This document shows, piece after piece, positions 21,453 to 29,545 of a DNA stretch of 29,592 bases; the first letter of the stretch is position 1; each line of letters starts with the position of its first letter. The DNA lies in NCBI GenBank assembly GCA_910584585.1, contig CAJUBP010000007.1, positions 1 to 29,592 on the forward strand, read 5' to 3'. The translations under genes were made by a program, and so were the position numbers. The notes beneath the pieces were generated by a model that was not told where the DNA came from, ran no database searches, and saw only the letters and a list, made by a program, of their open reading frames with translations. The stretch is from an uncultured Lachnospiraceae bacterium. GTDB lineage: Bacteria; Bacillota; Clostridia; Lachnospirales; Lachnospiraceae.

Positions 21453-23039
21453 ATGTATCGGTTATTGATTGTGGATGATGAAGAGATAGAAAGAGAGGGC
21501 ATGGTAGAGTTCATTCCCTGGGAAGAGTATGGGGTGCAGCTGGTAGGGGCGGCCTGGAACGGGATAGAAGCGCTGAATATCATCAAAGAAGAGAAACCGG
21601 ATATTGTCCTGACAGATATTAAAATGCCGGTGATGGACGGGCTGGAATTGATCCGTGAGGCCAAAAAGATATGCTGCGATATCGAATTTATCGTGCTGTC
21701 CGGCTATGGGGAATATGAATTTACCAGTCAGGCCATGGAAGAAGGCATACGCCATTATATTTTAAAGCCTTTTGATGAAACGAAGATTCTGGAAGTCTTA
21801 GAGAAGGTGAAAGATGAGATTCAGAGAAAACGAATGAATTTTGCTGAAAAACAGAACTACCGGGCCGCTGTCCGAAGTCTTCTGCCCCGGGCGAAAGAGC
21901 AGATTTTCCGCAATCTTCTGCTTGGAAGGGAGCAGATGAAGGAAGACTATAAAATGTTTGTAAAAGAGATGGGGGATGAAAAAAGGCCGGTGATGGTTCT
22001 GGCTGTCCGAAGCCAGATGAAGATGGATGATTTGGCCCAGTTTGTCATTGGAAATATCTTAAATGAACTGCTGGGCGAAGATCAGATTCTGATGTCCGCC
22101 TTTGTGCAGAATGAAGTATTGTTCCTGCTGGACGCGGGCTGCCGAAACAGGGTGGAAAAGGCGGTGGCACAGACCCGGTCAGAGTTTGCCAAGTTTAAGC
22201 CGGTGCCCTTATACGCGGCTTTGAGTGAAACCGGGCAGTTGAGCGGCGTCAATGAACTGTATCAGCAGACACAGGAGTTATTCCGCATAGGAACTGAAGA
22301 GAAACAAGCCCAGGTATTGCATTACGGAATGTTTCGTGAATTAAAAAGGGAAGCGGAGATGCTGGTCAATTACCATCGCCTTGCGGAAACCAGAGAGTTC
22401 GGCGTGATTTTATTTGAATGCTATCTGGCTTACCTGAAAATGGAATTGAAGAATTATTCTGTCCGGCAGATGGAAGAGGTATTTTCCTGGACTGTAAAAA
22501 TCCTGTGTACAGATGAGAGGGAAGGGACAGAGAAAAGCGGTTCTGAGAAACAGAAGGAAGAGACAAAACAGAAGAACGGAGAAGAACCTGCCTTGGATCT
22601 CGCTGCATGGAAACTGTTGGAAGCCGCGGCCCTGGCCATTGCGGAATATAAGGGGCTGCCTGTTGGAAAAGAGGATACGCGGGCAAGAAAAATCCTTCTG
22701 GCTGTCTATCAGAACCTGAACAATCAGGAGATCAGCATTCACTATCTTGCGCAGAATGTGCTGTTTATCAATGAGGATCATTTCGGCAGGGTTTTTCTGA
22801 AATATCAGAAAAAGAAATTTTCCGCATTTCTGCTGGAGCAGCGGATTGAACTGGCAAAGGGTTTGATTCGGTTCGGTCCGGAGGAAAAGCTGTCGGACAT
22901 CGCCCAGTTGGTGGGCTATCCGCCGGATGGGCAGTATTTCTCAAAAATGTTTAAAAAAGTGACAGGATCTTCCCCGTCGGAATATAAGGAACTGAGTATT
23001 CAAAAGGAGCGGGAACGGCGCAGGGAGAACAGATCCTGA
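21453..23039 (+). CDS. YesN-like AraC-family response regulator
   Basis: A 528-residue regulator. The receiver domain (1-120) has LLIVDDEEIEREG (acid pocket) and phosphoacceptor Asp55 in DIVLTDIKMPVMDGLEL, then LSGYGEY and LKPFDE. A long linker follows, including a Lys/Glu-rich insert near 360-380. The C terminus is a two-HTH AraC domain: NNQEISIHYLAQNVLFINED, RIELAKGLIR and LSDIAQLVGYPPDGQYFSKM (the normal GY.D..YFS.xFKK pattern). It is the cognate partner of the YesM-like kinase. AraC-type regulators usually bind paired direct repeats about 21-22 bp apart next to the -35, which is what the four sites at 10543, 11732, 19496 and 23062 look like. It is therefore the best candidate for the regulon's activator; the link is inference. 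Confidence 0.93.
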   Translation: MYRLLIVDDEEIEREGMVEFIPWEEYGVQLVGAAWNGIEALNIIKEEKPDIVLTDIKMPVMDGLELIREAKKICCDIEFIVLSGYGEYEFTSQAMEEGIRHYILKPFDETKILEVLEKVKDEIQRKRMNFAEKQNYRAAVRSLLPRAKEQIFRNLLLGREQMKEDYKMFVKEMGDEKRPVMVLAVRSQMKMDDLAQFVIGNILNELLGEDQILMSAFVQNEVLFLLDAGCRNRVEKAVAQTRSEFAKFKPVPLYAALSETGQLSGVNELYQQTQELFRIGTEEKQAQVLHYGMFRELKREAEMLVNYHRLAETREFGVILFECYLAYLKMELKNYSVRQMEEVFSWTVKILCTDEREGTEKSGSEKQKEETKQKNGEEPALDLAAWKLLEAAALAIAEYKGLPVGKEDTRARKILLAVYQNLNNQEISIHYLAQNVLFINEDHFGRVFLKYQKKKFSAFLLEQRIELAKGLIRFGPEEKLSDIAQLVGYPPDGQYFSKMFKKVTGSSPSEYKELSIQKERERRRENRS

Positions 23040-23042
23040 GGG

Positions 23043-23074
23043 AAAACCGGCTTGCAAAAAAAGTCGGTTTTTTT
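23043..23074 (+). terminator. Terminator after yesN, overlapping operator site 4
   Basis: An 11-bp stem with one G-T pair (AAAACCGGCTT, 23043-23053, with AAGTCGGTTTT, 23061-23071), a 7-base loop and a further T run follow the stop at 23039. The descending arm and T-run are at the same time the first half-site of operator 4. Confidence 0.8.
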
Positions 23075-23127
23075 CAAGTCCCTGCCCGTGTTCTTCCATT
23101 CCGGTTTTCCGGAAAAAAAGATAGAAT
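23062..23127 (+). promoter_or_regulatory. YesN-type operator/promoter, site 4 (sugar ABC operon)
   Basis: AGTCG begins at 23062 and a diverged second half-site (GCCCG, ending TTCTTCCATT) 22 bp later at 23084. The -10 TAGAAT (23122-23127) lies exactly where the -10 lies in the other three sites. The -35 is unrecognisable, as expected for an activator-dependent promoter. A perfect TTCCGG/CCGGAA hairpin (23099-23114) lies between operator and -10. Confidence 0.65.
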
Positions 23128-23188
23128 AACAGTATCAAAGCTGAAAGAAAAACAGCGGATAAATTATGAAGGAAAAGGAGAGAAAGCA

Positions 23189-24583
23189 ATGAAAAACAGA
23201 ATGAAAAAGATTGCCGCGCTGTTCCTTGCAGGCGCTATGGCAATGTCTCTTGCAGCCTGCGGCAGCAATGGGAACGGGAACAGCAAGACCAATGAAACCG
23301 GAACAAAGGACGCGAAAACAGAGAGCAATGAGCAGGCAGATGAGGGAGCCAAGAGTGACAGTGGGGAGAAGACCAAGATAAAGATTACCTGGTGGGGCGG
23401 ACAGAGCCGGCACGATTATACTCAGCAGCTTCTGGATCTTTACACTCAGCAGAACCCCAATGTGGAATTTGAAGCGATTCCTTCCGGGTGGGACGGATAT
23501 TTTGACAAGCTTTCCACCCAGGCGGCATCCGGTTCCATGCCGGATATCGTGCAGATGGATTACCTGTATATTTCCACCTATGCAAAGAATAACACCATTG
23601 CGGATTTGAATGAATTTATTGATTCAGGCGTCATCGACGTGTCCGGCATTGATGAGAAGATTCTTAAGTCCGGCGAGATTGACGGCAAAATGGCGGGCAT
23701 GGTGCTCTCAAGCTCCCTTCTTTCCGTAGGCTACAATCCGGAAGTTCTGGAGAAGGCAGGTCAGGAAGCGCCCAAGGAGAACTGGACCTGGGAAGACTTT
23801 AAGGCGGTGAACAAAGCAGTTGCAGATTCCACGGGAAGCCCAAGCGCGACAGTGGGCGCAGGCATCACAGGGGATACCAATCTGTTCAATTATTGGGTAA
23901 GGCAGAACGGCGCGACACTCTTTAATGAGGAAGGAACGGCTCTCGGCTATGAAGACGACGCCATTACCGCAGGCTTTTTCCAGATGTGGAAAGACATGAT
24001 GGATGAAAATATTGCTCCGGATCCGGACGAGGAAGCGCAGATCCAGACTTTAGGACAGGAAGCAGGTCCTGTGGTAACTGGAGAGGCGGCAACGATTTTT
24101 GAGTGGAACAACTATGCCGCGAAACTGAATTCTGTCAATGACAAATTGAGAATCGCTCTTCCGCCGGTGAATGAAGCAGGCGAAAGCGGATTGTGGATTA
24201 AACCAGGTATGTTCTTCTCTGTTGCGGAGAATTCCGAAGTAAAAGAAGAGTGCGCGAAATTTATCAACTGGTTCATCAATTCCGAAGAAGCAAACGACAT
24301 TATCATGGCAGAGCGGGGAACTCCGGTTTCCTCAAAAGTACGCCAGTACATGGTGGATTCCGGCAAGCTGAATGACCAGCAGATTGAAATGTTTGAGTAC
24401 GTAGACAAGGCTGCAGAGGTAGCAGGCGACACCCCGGCTCCGGACCCAACGGGAATTGCCGAAGTAAACGAAGCGTTTGCCAAGGCTGGAAACAGTGTGT
24501 TCTACGGACAGGCGACCCCGGAGGAAGCGGCAGCGTCCTTCCGCGCGGAAGCCAATGCAATTCTGGAGAGAAATAATAAATAG
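23189..24583 (+). CDS. Sugar-binding lipoprotein of a CUT1 ABC transporter
   Basis: A 464-residue solute-binding protein. The signal peptide ends in the lipobox LAAC with Cys24, so it is a lipoprotein on the outer face of the membrane. A Ser/Asn/Lys-rich tether (25-65) precedes a family 1 extracellular binding domain: KITWWGGQSRHDYTQQLLDL, GSMPDIVQMDYLYISTYAKN, WTWEDFKAVNKAV and AKFINWFINSEEANDII are typical. The start at 23189 follows AAGGAGAG. It is first in the operon with two permeases, GH115 and YesL, after the regulators, so the ligand is probably a xylan-derived (aldouronic) oligosaccharide. No ATPase subunit is encoded here; CUT1 systems of this group usually share a global MsmX-like ATPase. 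The ligand is inference. Confidence 0.93.
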   Translation: MKNRMKKIAALFLAGAMAMSLAACGSNGNGNSKTNETGTKDAKTESNEQADEGAKSDSGEKTKIKITWWGGQSRHDYTQQLLDLYTQQNPNVEFEAIPSGWDGYFDKLSTQAASGSMPDIVQMDYLYISTYAKNNTIADLNEFIDSGVIDVSGIDEKILKSGEIDGKMAGMVLSSSLLSVGYNPEVLEKAGQEAPKENWTWEDFKAVNKAVADSTGSPSATVGAGITGDTNLFNYWVRQNGATLFNEEGTALGYEDDAITAGFFQMWKDMMDENIAPDPDEEAQIQTLGQEAGPVVTGEAATIFEWNNYAAKLNSVNDKLRIALPPVNEAGESGLWIKPGMFFSVAENSEVKEECAKFINWFINSEEANDIIMAERGTPVSSKVRQYMVDSGKLNDQQIEMFEYVDKAAEVAGDTPAPDPTGIAEVNEAFAKAGNSVFYGQATPEEAAASFRAEANAILERNNK

Positions 24584-24592
24584 GCGTAAGGC

Positions 24593-24626
24593 GGAGAGGG
24601 GCGGTGCAAACCTTCCCTCTCCTTTT
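24593..24626 (+). terminator. Intercistronic hairpin between binding protein and permease
   Basis: A perfect 8-bp GC-rich stem (GGAGAGGG, 24593-24600, with CCCTCTCC, 24615-24622) is followed by TTTTAAAT. Placed 10 bases after the binding-protein stop and 30 before the permease, it could partly terminate transcription or protect the upstream mRNA, giving more binding protein than permease. Confidence 0.65.
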
Positions 24627-24655
24627 AAATTTGAGAAGAAAAGAGGTAGAGAGTT

Positions 24656-25570
24656 GTGAAAGGAAATGTTTCGAAAGCGAAGAAATATAAACGGCAGGAT
24701 AATTTGACCGGATATTTCCTGCTGTCCCCCTGGCTGTTTGGATTTGTCCTGATGTGGTTTTTGCCAATGCTGATATCCATCTATTATTCCTTTACGGATT
24801 TTAACTTGCTGAACGAACCGAAAATGATCGGACTGGCCAATTACATACGTATTTTTACTCAGGATGAAACCTTCTACCAATCCCTGAAGGTCACATTTCT
24901 GTATGTATTCCTGCTGGTTCCCCTGCGTCTGGCTTTTGCGTTGTTTGTAGCTATGCTTCTTAACAAGAATCATAAGTGCCTGGGCCTTTACCGGACTCTG
25001 TACTATGTGCCTTCCATCATTGGCGGAAGCATTGCAGTGTCTGTAGTATGGAAACAGATTTTCGGAAATAAAGGCGTGGTCATGTCTTTGCTGTCAGTAT
25101 TTGGAATTGAGCAGGACATTTCATTTCTGGGCAATCCCAAAACGGCTTTGGGTGTGCTGGTATTGATGGGCGTCTGGCAGTTTGGTTCCTCCATGCTGAT
25201 TTTCCTTTCTGCCTTAAAGCAGATTCCCAATTCCCTGTATGAATCGGCGGCCATTGACGGGGCGAAGCCAAAGAGGATGTTCTTAAGCATTACCCTGCCA
25301 ATGCTGACGCCCACGATATTCTTTAACCTGATTCTGCAGATTATCAACGGTTTCCGCGTATTTACGGAGAGTTATGTTATTACGGACGGAGGCCCTTTAG
25401 ACAGCACATTGTCTTACGTACTGTATCTGTACCGGCGCGCGTTCACCTATTTCGACATGGGTTACAGCTGCGCTCTGGCCTGGGTGCTGGTGGCAATTAT
25501 TGCGGTTTTCACGATTGTGCTGTTCAAGACCCAGAACAATTGGGTGCACTATGAGGATAAGGAGGATTAA
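24656..25570 (+). CDS. CUT1 ABC transporter permease (LplB/UgpA-like)
   Basis: A 304-residue inner-membrane permease with about six transmembrane helices, opening NLTGYFLLSPWLFGFVLMWF. The EAA loop is ALKQIPNSLYESAAIDGAKP, the coupling helix that docks on the ATPase, and is intact. The GTG start at 24656 follows AGAGGTAG; no earlier start is plausible because of the hairpin upstream. It pairs with the following permease, which it overlaps by one base (TAATG), and with the lipoprotein before it. Substrate specificity cannot be read from the permease; context suggests oligosaccharides from glucuronoxylan. Confidence 0.93.
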   Translation: MKGNVSKAKKYKRQDNLTGYFLLSPWLFGFVLMWFLPMLISIYYSFTDFNLLNEPKMIGLANYIRIFTQDETFYQSLKVTFLYVFLLVPLRLAFALFVAMLLNKNHKCLGLYRTLYYVPSIIGGSIAVSVVWKQIFGNKGVVMSLLSVFGIEQDISFLGNPKTALGVLVLMGVWQFGSSMLIFLSALKQIPNSLYESAAIDGAKPKRMFLSITLPMLTPTIFFNLILQIINGFRVFTESYVITDGGPLDSTLSYVLYLYRRAFTYFDMGYSCALAWVLVAIIAVFTIVLFKTQNNWVHYEDKED

Positions 25571-26427
25571 TGAAAATGGGAATGAAAAATAAGAAAAGAC
25601 TGCATTCTGTCACATTTCATGTAGGAGCGGGCATCTTGGGATTTTTCATGATTTATCCTTTGCTGTGGCTTCTGATGAGTTCTTTTAAAAGCAATGAAAC
25701 CATGTTCCATGACGCCTATTCCCTGATTCCGGAGGCCTGGGACATTGTGACCAACTATAAGAGCGGATTCGAAGGGGTGGGCGGAGTGTCTTTCCTGACC
25801 TTCCTGACCAATACCGTATTCGTGACCATAATCGGAATGGCTGGCTGCGTGTTTATTTCACTGATTTCCGCATATGCCTTTACCAGACTGAAATTTAAAG
25901 GCTCCGGCTTCTGGTTTGGCTGCGTGATGATGACTATGATGATTCCGCCTCAGGTTATGGTGGTGCCCCAGTATATTATATTAAAGCGGCTGAATCTGAT
26001 TGACACCAGAACGGCTTTGATTCTTCCCTGGTTTTTCGGCGGAGCCTTCTTTATCTTTTTGATGGTGCAGAATTTCCGCGGGATCCCGAGGGAACTGGAT
26101 GAAGCGGCGGAGATTGACGGCTGCGGCAGAATCGGCACATTGTTCCGGGTGCTGGTGCCTGTAGTGAAGCCAACCATTGTGACGGCGTCTATCTTTGCCT
26201 TTTACTGGATTTGGCAGGATTTCTTCCAGCCGCTGATTTTCATGAGCACCACCGATAAGTTTACCATATCTCTGGCGCTGAATATGTACCTGGACCCGAA
26301 CTCCTATAATAATTACGGCGGGCTGTTCGCTATGTCTGTAACTTCGCTGCTTCCGGTGATTATTTTCTTTATCGTGTTTCAGAGGTATCTGGTGGAAGGG
26401 ATTGCAATGGACGGTATTAAAGGATAA
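25570..26427 (+). CDS. CUT1 ABC transporter permease (LplC/UgpE-like)
   Basis: A 285-residue permease with six predicted transmembrane helices. It starts with a basic tail and FHVGAGILGFFMIYPLLWLL; SAYAFTRLKFKGSGFWFGCV is the usual second-helix region, and NFRGIPRELDEAAEIDGCGR the EAA loop. It closes in the typical V.G.A.DGIKG form (LVEGIAMDGIKG). The start ATG overlaps the previous stop by one base behind an AAGGAGG site, so translation is coupled. It forms the heterodimeric channel with the preceding gene. The GH115 gene follows after 71 bases without an obvious promoter, so it probably belongs to the same transcript. Confidence 0.93.
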   Translation: MKMGMKNKKRLHSVTFHVGAGILGFFMIYPLLWLLMSSFKSNETMFHDAYSLIPEAWDIVTNYKSGFEGVGGVSFLTFLTNTVFVTIIGMAGCVFISLISAYAFTRLKFKGSGFWFGCVMMTMMIPPQVMVVPQYIILKRLNLIDTRTALILPWFFGGAFFIFLMVQNFRGIPRELDEAAEIDGCGRIGTLFRVLVPVVKPTIVTASIFAFYWIWQDFFQPLIFMSTTDKFTISLALNMYLDPNSYNNYGGLFAMSVTSLLPVIIFFIVFQRYLVEGIAMDGIKG

Positions 26428-26498
26428 AACTTAGTGCTCCATCCGGCTGGAAGCTTTTGCCGCCGTATTGGAATGATAAAATGATTGGAGGGTTAGAA

Positions 26499-28913
26499 AT
26501 GAAGATAAATGCGGAATCTGAGATTTGCATGAAAACAAAACTTGCGGCTGCAAAGCCGGTATGCCTTGCGGCGCGGAACTTAAGAAGAGATTTGCTAAAA
26601 TGCTGCGGCAGGCAAAGGACGGAAGGAAGCGGAAATGCGGAAAAGGACGCTATGGCAAAAATCCGGTTTGCGGGCGTTCCCGGCGGCGCGGAAAAGAACG
26701 CTATGGCAAAAAGCCGGTTTGCGGGCGTTCCCGGCGGCGCGGAAAAGGACGCCGCGGCAGAAATTTGGCTTGCGGATGTTCCAGGCAGACCGGAGGTTTT
26801 TCGGATTGCAGCAAGTGATGGACATCTTGAGATAGGCGCAAGCGATGAATTGGGGTTTGTGTACGGGATTTACTGGGTGAGCCGAGAGATTCTCGGAATC
26901 CATAATTTTTGGTTCTGGAATGATCAGGTAATAGAGCCCAAAGAATGTATTCAGGTGCCGGATGACCTGGAGTTTGCATCAGAGCCTTATGCAGTAAAAT
27001 ATCGGGGTTGGTTTTTGAACGATGAGGTTCTTCTGCACACATGGAAGGTGGAACAGAAAGAAGAAAAACCCTGGGAAATGGCGTTGGAAGCGCTGCTTCG
27101 TTGCGGCGGGAACCTGGTGATTCCCGGAACCGGGCGGAATGCGGATAAGTACGGCCCGCTGGCCTCTGACATGGGGCTGTATTTGACCCATCACCACTCC
27201 CAGCCTCTGGGGGCGGAGATGTTTGTGCAGGCGTATCCCAGCCTCACGCCTTCTTACGGGGAGCATGCGGAGAAATTCCAGGAGCTTTGGAAAAAGGGGA
27301 TTGAGAGGCAGAAAGGCAGGAATGTGATCTGGACCCTTGGCTTTCGGGGACAAGGGGACTATCCCTTCTGGGTCAATGACCCTCAGTACCAGACTCCTGA
27401 GGCCCAGGGAAAGCTGATCAGCAGTTTGCTGCGGCAGCAGTATGATATGGTGAAGGCAGAGCAGCCAGACGCCGTCTGCTGTACGAATCTGTACGGGGAA
27501 ACCATGGAACTGTACCAGGGCGGCTGGCTGGATATTCCGGAGGACGTGATTAAGATATGGGCGGACAATGGATTTGGAAAAATGGTATCCAGGAGACAGG
27601 AAAATCATAATCCCCGGATTCCCTCCCTGCCGCTGGCAGGGGAGACGGGGAAGAACGGCATTTACTACCATGTGTCCTTCTATGATCTGCAGGCAGCAAA
27701 TCATATTACCATGATGCCCAATTCCCCGGAATTGATCCGGCGGGAATTGGAAAAAGCCCGGGAATGCAAAGCAGCGGAATATTGGTTGGTGAACTGCTCC
27801 AATGTAAAACCACATGTATATTTTCTGGATTTGATTGCGGAAATCTGGCAGAAGGGGGACACGGATATTGAAGAGCATCGCAGAGCGTATGTCCGCGCTT
27901 ATTATGGGGAAAATCATCTGGAGGCGGTGGCGGACTGCCTGAAAGATTATTCCAGGTATGCTCTGGCTTATGGACCTAACGAAGACGACCATGCCGGGGA
28001 GCAGTTTTCCAACCATGTGGCCCGGATGTTGGTTTCCCAGTATATGAGGGATGAAAACCAACGGTCCGGGGATTTGCTTTGGGCGTCTTCGGCAGACACT
28101 CTGGAAGGACAGATTCTGTGGTATCAGAAGCTGTGCCAAAAAGCAAAAGAGGGTTACCGGGAATATCTGCTGGAATGCGAGCAGGCAGATCTGGCGCTGG
28201 ACCGGGAGTCAGAACCCGTGCAGATGTCTTCTGAGCCGGCCCGGGAGCCGGAATCCGGCCAGGTGGTTTCTGAGCCGGCCCGGGGGCCAGAATCCGTGCA
28301 GATGTCTTCTGAGCCGGCCCGGGAGCCGGAATCCGGCCAGGTGGTTTCTGAGCCGGCCCGGGAGCTGGAATCCGTGCAGATGTCTTCTGAGCCGGCCCGG
28401 GAGCCGGAATCCGTGCAGATGGTTTCTGAGCCGGCCCGGCGGGGACAAGGGTTTCTTCTGACAGGAAGAGAAAGGAATCCGGCCCAGACGCTGTTCCGGG
28501 ATTCCCTGCTGCTGCAGGCAAAGCTTCACTATCATTGCTTTTCCGGGGCGTATCTGGTGTGCTTAAGCCTGCAGGAAGCTATGAATAAGCAGTACCAGAA
28601 GGCTTTCTATTTTGCAGGGCGCGCCAGGGAAGAATATCTGGCGGCAGATAAGGCTATGCGGGAACGGGAGCATGGAAAATGGAAGGGATTTTACGCCAAT
28701 GAATGCCTGACTGATGTGAAGCAGACCGCATGGGTGCTAAAAGGGCTGATGAGTTATATCAGGAACTTAGGAGACGGCCCCCATTTCTACCAGTGGCAGA
28801 GAGATTTCCTCTATGCCGAGGAAGATCGGAAAGTGATGCTGATTATGAATATGGAAAACCATCTGGAGGATCATGAGATCTTCGCATTGATGAAACAGAA
28901 TTGGGAGGGATAA
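26499..28913 (+). CDS. GH115-type xylan alpha-1,2-glucuronidase with two repeat insertions
   Basis: An 804-residue protein with no signal peptide, so intracellular. The GH115 core is recognisable: ELGFVYGIYWVSREILGI, YRGWFLNDEVLLHTW, GFRGQGDYPFW (near 281), NLYGETMELY (near 330), IKIWADNGFGKMVSRRQENH, YYHVSFYDLQAANHITMMPN and LVNCSNVKPHVYFLDLIAEI. The family removes (4-O-methyl)glucuronic acid from xylan oligosaccharides. Two stretches do not fit: three 17-residue repeats at 47-97 (AEKDAMAKIRFAGVPGG type) and six 13-residue repeats at 570-647 (ESVQMSSEPAREP type). The protein also lacks part of the usual N-terminal domain of larger GH115 enzymes. The start at 26499 follows GGAGGG. Its neighbours import the substrate and, formerly, UxuA metabolised the product. 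Family call strong; activity of this divergent form is inference. Confidence 0.85.
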   Translation: MKINAESEICMKTKLAAAKPVCLAARNLRRDLLKCCGRQRTEGSGNAEKDAMAKIRFAGVPGGAEKNAMAKSRFAGVPGGAEKDAAAEIWLADVPGRPEVFRIAASDGHLEIGASDELGFVYGIYWVSREILGIHNFWFWNDQVIEPKECIQVPDDLEFASEPYAVKYRGWFLNDEVLLHTWKVEQKEEKPWEMALEALLRCGGNLVIPGTGRNADKYGPLASDMGLYLTHHHSQPLGAEMFVQAYPSLTPSYGEHAEKFQELWKKGIERQKGRNVIWTLGFRGQGDYPFWVNDPQYQTPEAQGKLISSLLRQQYDMVKAEQPDAVCCTNLYGETMELYQGGWLDIPEDVIKIWADNGFGKMVSRRQENHNPRIPSLPLAGETGKNGIYYHVSFYDLQAANHITMMPNSPELIRRELEKARECKAAEYWLVNCSNVKPHVYFLDLIAEIWQKGDTDIEEHRRAYVRAYYGENHLEAVADCLKDYSRYALAYGPNEDDHAGEQFSNHVARMLVSQYMRDENQRSGDLLWASSADTLEGQILWYQKLCQKAKEGYREYLLECEQADLALDRESEPVQMSSEPAREPESGQVVSEPARGPESVQMSSEPAREPESGQVVSEPARELESVQMSSEPAREPESVQMVSEPARRGQGFLLTGRERNPAQTLFRDSLLLQAKLHYHCFSGAYLVCLSLQEAMNKQYQKAFYFAGRAREEYLAADKAMREREHGKWKGFYANECLTDVKQTAWVLKGLMSYIRNLGDGPHFYQWQRDFLYAEEDRKVMLIMNMENHLEDHEIFALMKQNWEG
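26637..26789 (+). repeat. Three tandem 51-bp repeats in the GH115 gene
   Basis: Units at 26637, 26688 and 26739 encode AEKDAMAKIRFAGVPGG, AEKNAMAKSRFAGVPGG and AEKDAAAEIWLADVPGR. The first two are nearly identical DNA; the third is the diverged, probably ancestral copy continuing into the enzyme. Confidence 0.9.
28206..28439 (+). repeat. Six tandem 39-bp repeats in the GH115 gene
   Basis: Six exact-length 39-bp units encode 13-residue repeats alternating between the ESVQMSSEPAREP and ESGQVVSEPARGP forms. They share TCTGAGCCGGCCCGG at every unit end. The array is in frame and surface-linker-like, inserted in the C-terminal region of the enzyme. Confidence 0.95.
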
Positions 28914-28915
28914 GC

Positions 28916-29545
28916 ATGGGCAGGATTTTTGCCGCAGATGGAAAATTAGTAACGATACTGAGTCAGATTGCCGACCTGGTAATTTTGAATCTGCTTTGGC
29001 TGCTGTGCAGTCTGCCGATTGTGACCATAGGCGCTTCTTCCGCGGCATTATACGCGGTGACCTTAAAAATGGTAAGGAATGAAGAATCCTATCCCTTCAG
29101 CAGTTTTTGGAGAGCGTTCAAAGAAAATTTCCGGCAGGCCACCGGAATCTGGGCAGGAATCCTGCTGGCTGCGGCACTCCTTTATTTTGATTTCTATTTC
29201 AGCGGCCATACGGCAGGCGCCGGCGCAAAGCTTTTGGTGATTCCCTTAGGTCTGGCAGCGTTCCTTGCCTGCTTATTATACAGCTATGTGTTTCCAATTC
29301 TGGCGTATTTTGAAAACAGCACAAGAAAGGCAGTGAAAAACGCATTGCTGATGGGAGTCGCTTACCTGCCCTATTCCGCCGTGATTCTGCTGGTGAATTT
29401 CTGCCCGTTTCTGCTGCTGTTTGGGGGAAATGTTGTGATCGCGGCATTCTGGGATGTTGTGATTGGCTTTGCGCTGGCGTCATATGTCAACGCGCATCTG
29501 TTTCGGAAATTGTTTGAAAAGGTTGCGCCGAGTGCAGGCAATTAA
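28916..29545 (+). CDS. YesL family (DUF624) membrane protein
   Basis: A 209-residue membrane protein with about five hydrophobic helices: ADLVILNLLWLLCSLPIVTI, AGILLAAALLYFDFYF, LGLAAFLACLLYSYVFPILA, YLPYSAVILLVNFCPFLLLF and FWDVVIGFALASYVNAHLF. NLLWLLCSLPIVTIG with TxGASSAALY is the DUF624/YesL signature. The function is unknown; the family constantly accompanies YesMN and CUT1 transporters in Firmicute polysaccharide loci and may assist the transporter or sensor. The start at 28916 follows GGGAGGG, two bases after the GH115 stop, so it is in the same operon. The remaining 47 bases of the window hold no gene start; the operon may continue. Confidence 0.9.
   Translation: MGRIFAADGKLVTILSQIADLVILNLLWLLCSLPIVTIGASSAALYAVTLKMVRNEESYPFSSFWRAFKENFRQATGIWAGILLAAALLYFDFYFSGHTAGAGAKLLVIPLGLAAFLACLLYSYVFPILAYFENSTRKAVKNALLMGVAYLPYSAVILLVNFCPFLLLFGGNVVIAAFWDVVIGFALASYVNAHLFRKLFEKVAPSAGN

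Noticed and set aside
23099..23114. TTCCGG-TTTT-CCGGAA hairpin as a second terminator
   Set aside because: It is followed by A residues on the plus strand, and on the minus strand the T-run comes before the hairpin; more likely part of the promoter region.
26979..28139. 386-codon minus-strand open frame opposite GH115
   Set aside because: The plus-strand frame matches GH115 throughout; the antisense product has no recognisable domain and arises from codon bias.
28206..28439. Considered as a CRISPR-like array because of regular 39-bp spacing
   Set aside because: The units are contiguous, in frame and without variable spacers, so they are coding tandem repeats.
27976..28521. Long minus-strand open frame rich in Pro/Ala/Gly (PAPGPAQK repeats)
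   Set aside because: It is the antisense shadow of the 39-bp repeats in the GH115 gene; no ribosome site and it lies wholly within a strong plus-strand gene.
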